This document shows positions 5,834-6,137 of a stretch of 6,137 nucleotides of DNA, one piece after another. Each line of letters opens with the position of its first letter. The first letter of the stretch is position 1. A program made the translations under genes and the position numbers. The DNA comes from JBLNDG01 sp050261415. Its GTDB lineage: Bacteria; Bacillota; Clostridia; Lutisporales; Lutisporaceae. The notes beneath the pieces are model-generated. The model was not told the DNA's origin. It made no database searches and saw only the letters and a program-made list of their open reading frames with translations. The DNA lies in contig JBLNDG010000164.1 in the NCBI GenBank assembly GCA_050261415.1, positions 1-6,137 on the forward strand, read 5' to 3'.

Positions 5834-6103
5834 GGCCGTGCACCTTCCTTCGACACGCACCTACAAGCGTTACCCAGGCAGTTAGCTCCAATCAGGCAAC
5901 CCTGCGGCACACGAAAGGGTTCACTTACCGTTGCTTCCTTCCGGACCTGGCGGGGTTCATGAATTTCCGTTGCGCAGGACCCAACCATCAACACCACTTA
6001 CAAGGGGCAGTCCTCACATGTGAGAGCCTCAGCAAAGGAATTCAACCCTGCTATTGCGGATTGCAGGTTACAGGGCACCGCAGTCTCCCCGTCTAGCACG
6101 ACC
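5834..6103 (-). ncRNA. ffs: Signal recognition particle RNA, large Bacillus type
   Basis: This RNA is the scaffold of the signal recognition particle, which with Ffh (SRP54) directs nascent membrane and secreted proteins to FtsY and the translocon. The 5' end GGTCGTGC (6103-6096) pairs perfectly, with one G-U, with the 3' end GCACGGCC (5841-5834), setting a length of about 270 nt, as in Bacillus subtilis scRNA. The 5' Alu domain is visible (GGGGAG near 6090, then the CCCTGTAA loop near 6074). The SRP54-binding helix carries CCAGGTCCGGAAGGAAGCAA (5950-5931) with the GGAA tetraloop and the asymmetric AGCA side. The flanking segments GGGTCCTGCGCAACGG and GTGCCGCAGGGTTGCC are also classic. Exact mature ends are approximate. 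It is followed by three hairpins, the last a terminator. The neighbourhood with dnaX matches Firmicutes. Confidence 0.96.
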
Positions 6104-6118
6104 AAGATGATTAACTTT

Positions 6119-6124
6119 TTTATA
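6119..6124 (-). promoter_or_regulatory. Possible -10 box of the SRP RNA gene
   Basis: TATAAA on the minus strand lies about 16 bases before the predicted mature 5' end and would place a start near 6112, leaving a short 5' leader to be trimmed. The -35 region would fall at or past the window edge, so the promoter cannot be confirmed. TTAATC (about 6112-6107) is a weaker alternative. Confidence 0.3.
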
Positions 6125-6137
6125 TTTTCCGTGATTT

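Noticed and set aside
5785..5997. 70-aa open reading frame on the minus strand overlapping the SRP RNA
   Set aside because: It lies within the conserved SRP RNA and runs into its trailer, including the SRP54-binding helix. It has no ribosome binding site evidence and its residues only translate conserved RNA; such frames are common misannotations.
5818..6096. 92-aa open reading frame on the plus strand across the SRP RNA
   Set aside because: It is antisense to nearly the whole SRP RNA, has no recognisable domain, and its frame is explained by the GC-rich structured RNA.

Overview
The window looks like part of a chromosome from a low-to-moderate GC Firmicute, most likely class Clostridia. The evidence is the conserved recombination/replication cluster dnaX-ybaB-recR, a large Bacillus-type SRP RNA with an Alu domain, strong AGGAGG-type ribosome binding sites, intrinsic terminators and a multidomain HD-GYP signalling protein. 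Genus cannot be settled from the sequence; a cellulolytic-clostridia-like relative is only a guess. All supported genes are on the minus strand, so transcription runs from high to low coordinates.

In transcription order: (1) 6103-5834, the SRP RNA gene (ffs/scr), about 270 nt, with closing helix, Alu-domain motifs and the GGAA-capped SRP54-binding helix. Its 3' trailer (about 5833-5724) holds three successive hairpins, the last an intrinsic terminator; the middle one has a tRNA T-arm-like loop. (2) 5637-2974, a membrane-anchored sensor (periplasmic Cache-like region, HAMP, coiled coil, PAS, GAF, HD-GYP), predicted to be a cyclic-di-GMP phosphodiesterase, with its own promoter and a strong terminator. 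(3) 2830-1211, dnaX (DNA polymerase III tau subunit), with its own promoter. (4) 1079-738, a YbaB/EbfC nucleoid-associated protein. (5) 738-139, recR, overlapping the ybaB stop codon by one base. A terminator hairpin at 9-52 ends the operon.

The dnaX-ybaB-recR unit serves replication and repair: DnaX is the clamp-loader ATPase, YbaB binds DNA, and RecR works with RecF/RecO in RecA loading. The SRP RNA belongs to the same ancestral neighbourhood (in Bacillus subtilis it lies just upstream of dnaX). The HD-GYP gene sits between them as a separate, insulated transcription unit.

The main items for a second look are a possible frameshift site in the dnaX linker that would yield a gamma-like short form, two facing heptanucleotide repeat arrays between dnaX and ybaB, the T-loop hairpin after the SRP RNA, and a 20-bp triple repeat after recR. 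I did not find a clearly new multi-gene system; the window is mostly housekeeping plus one signalling gene.
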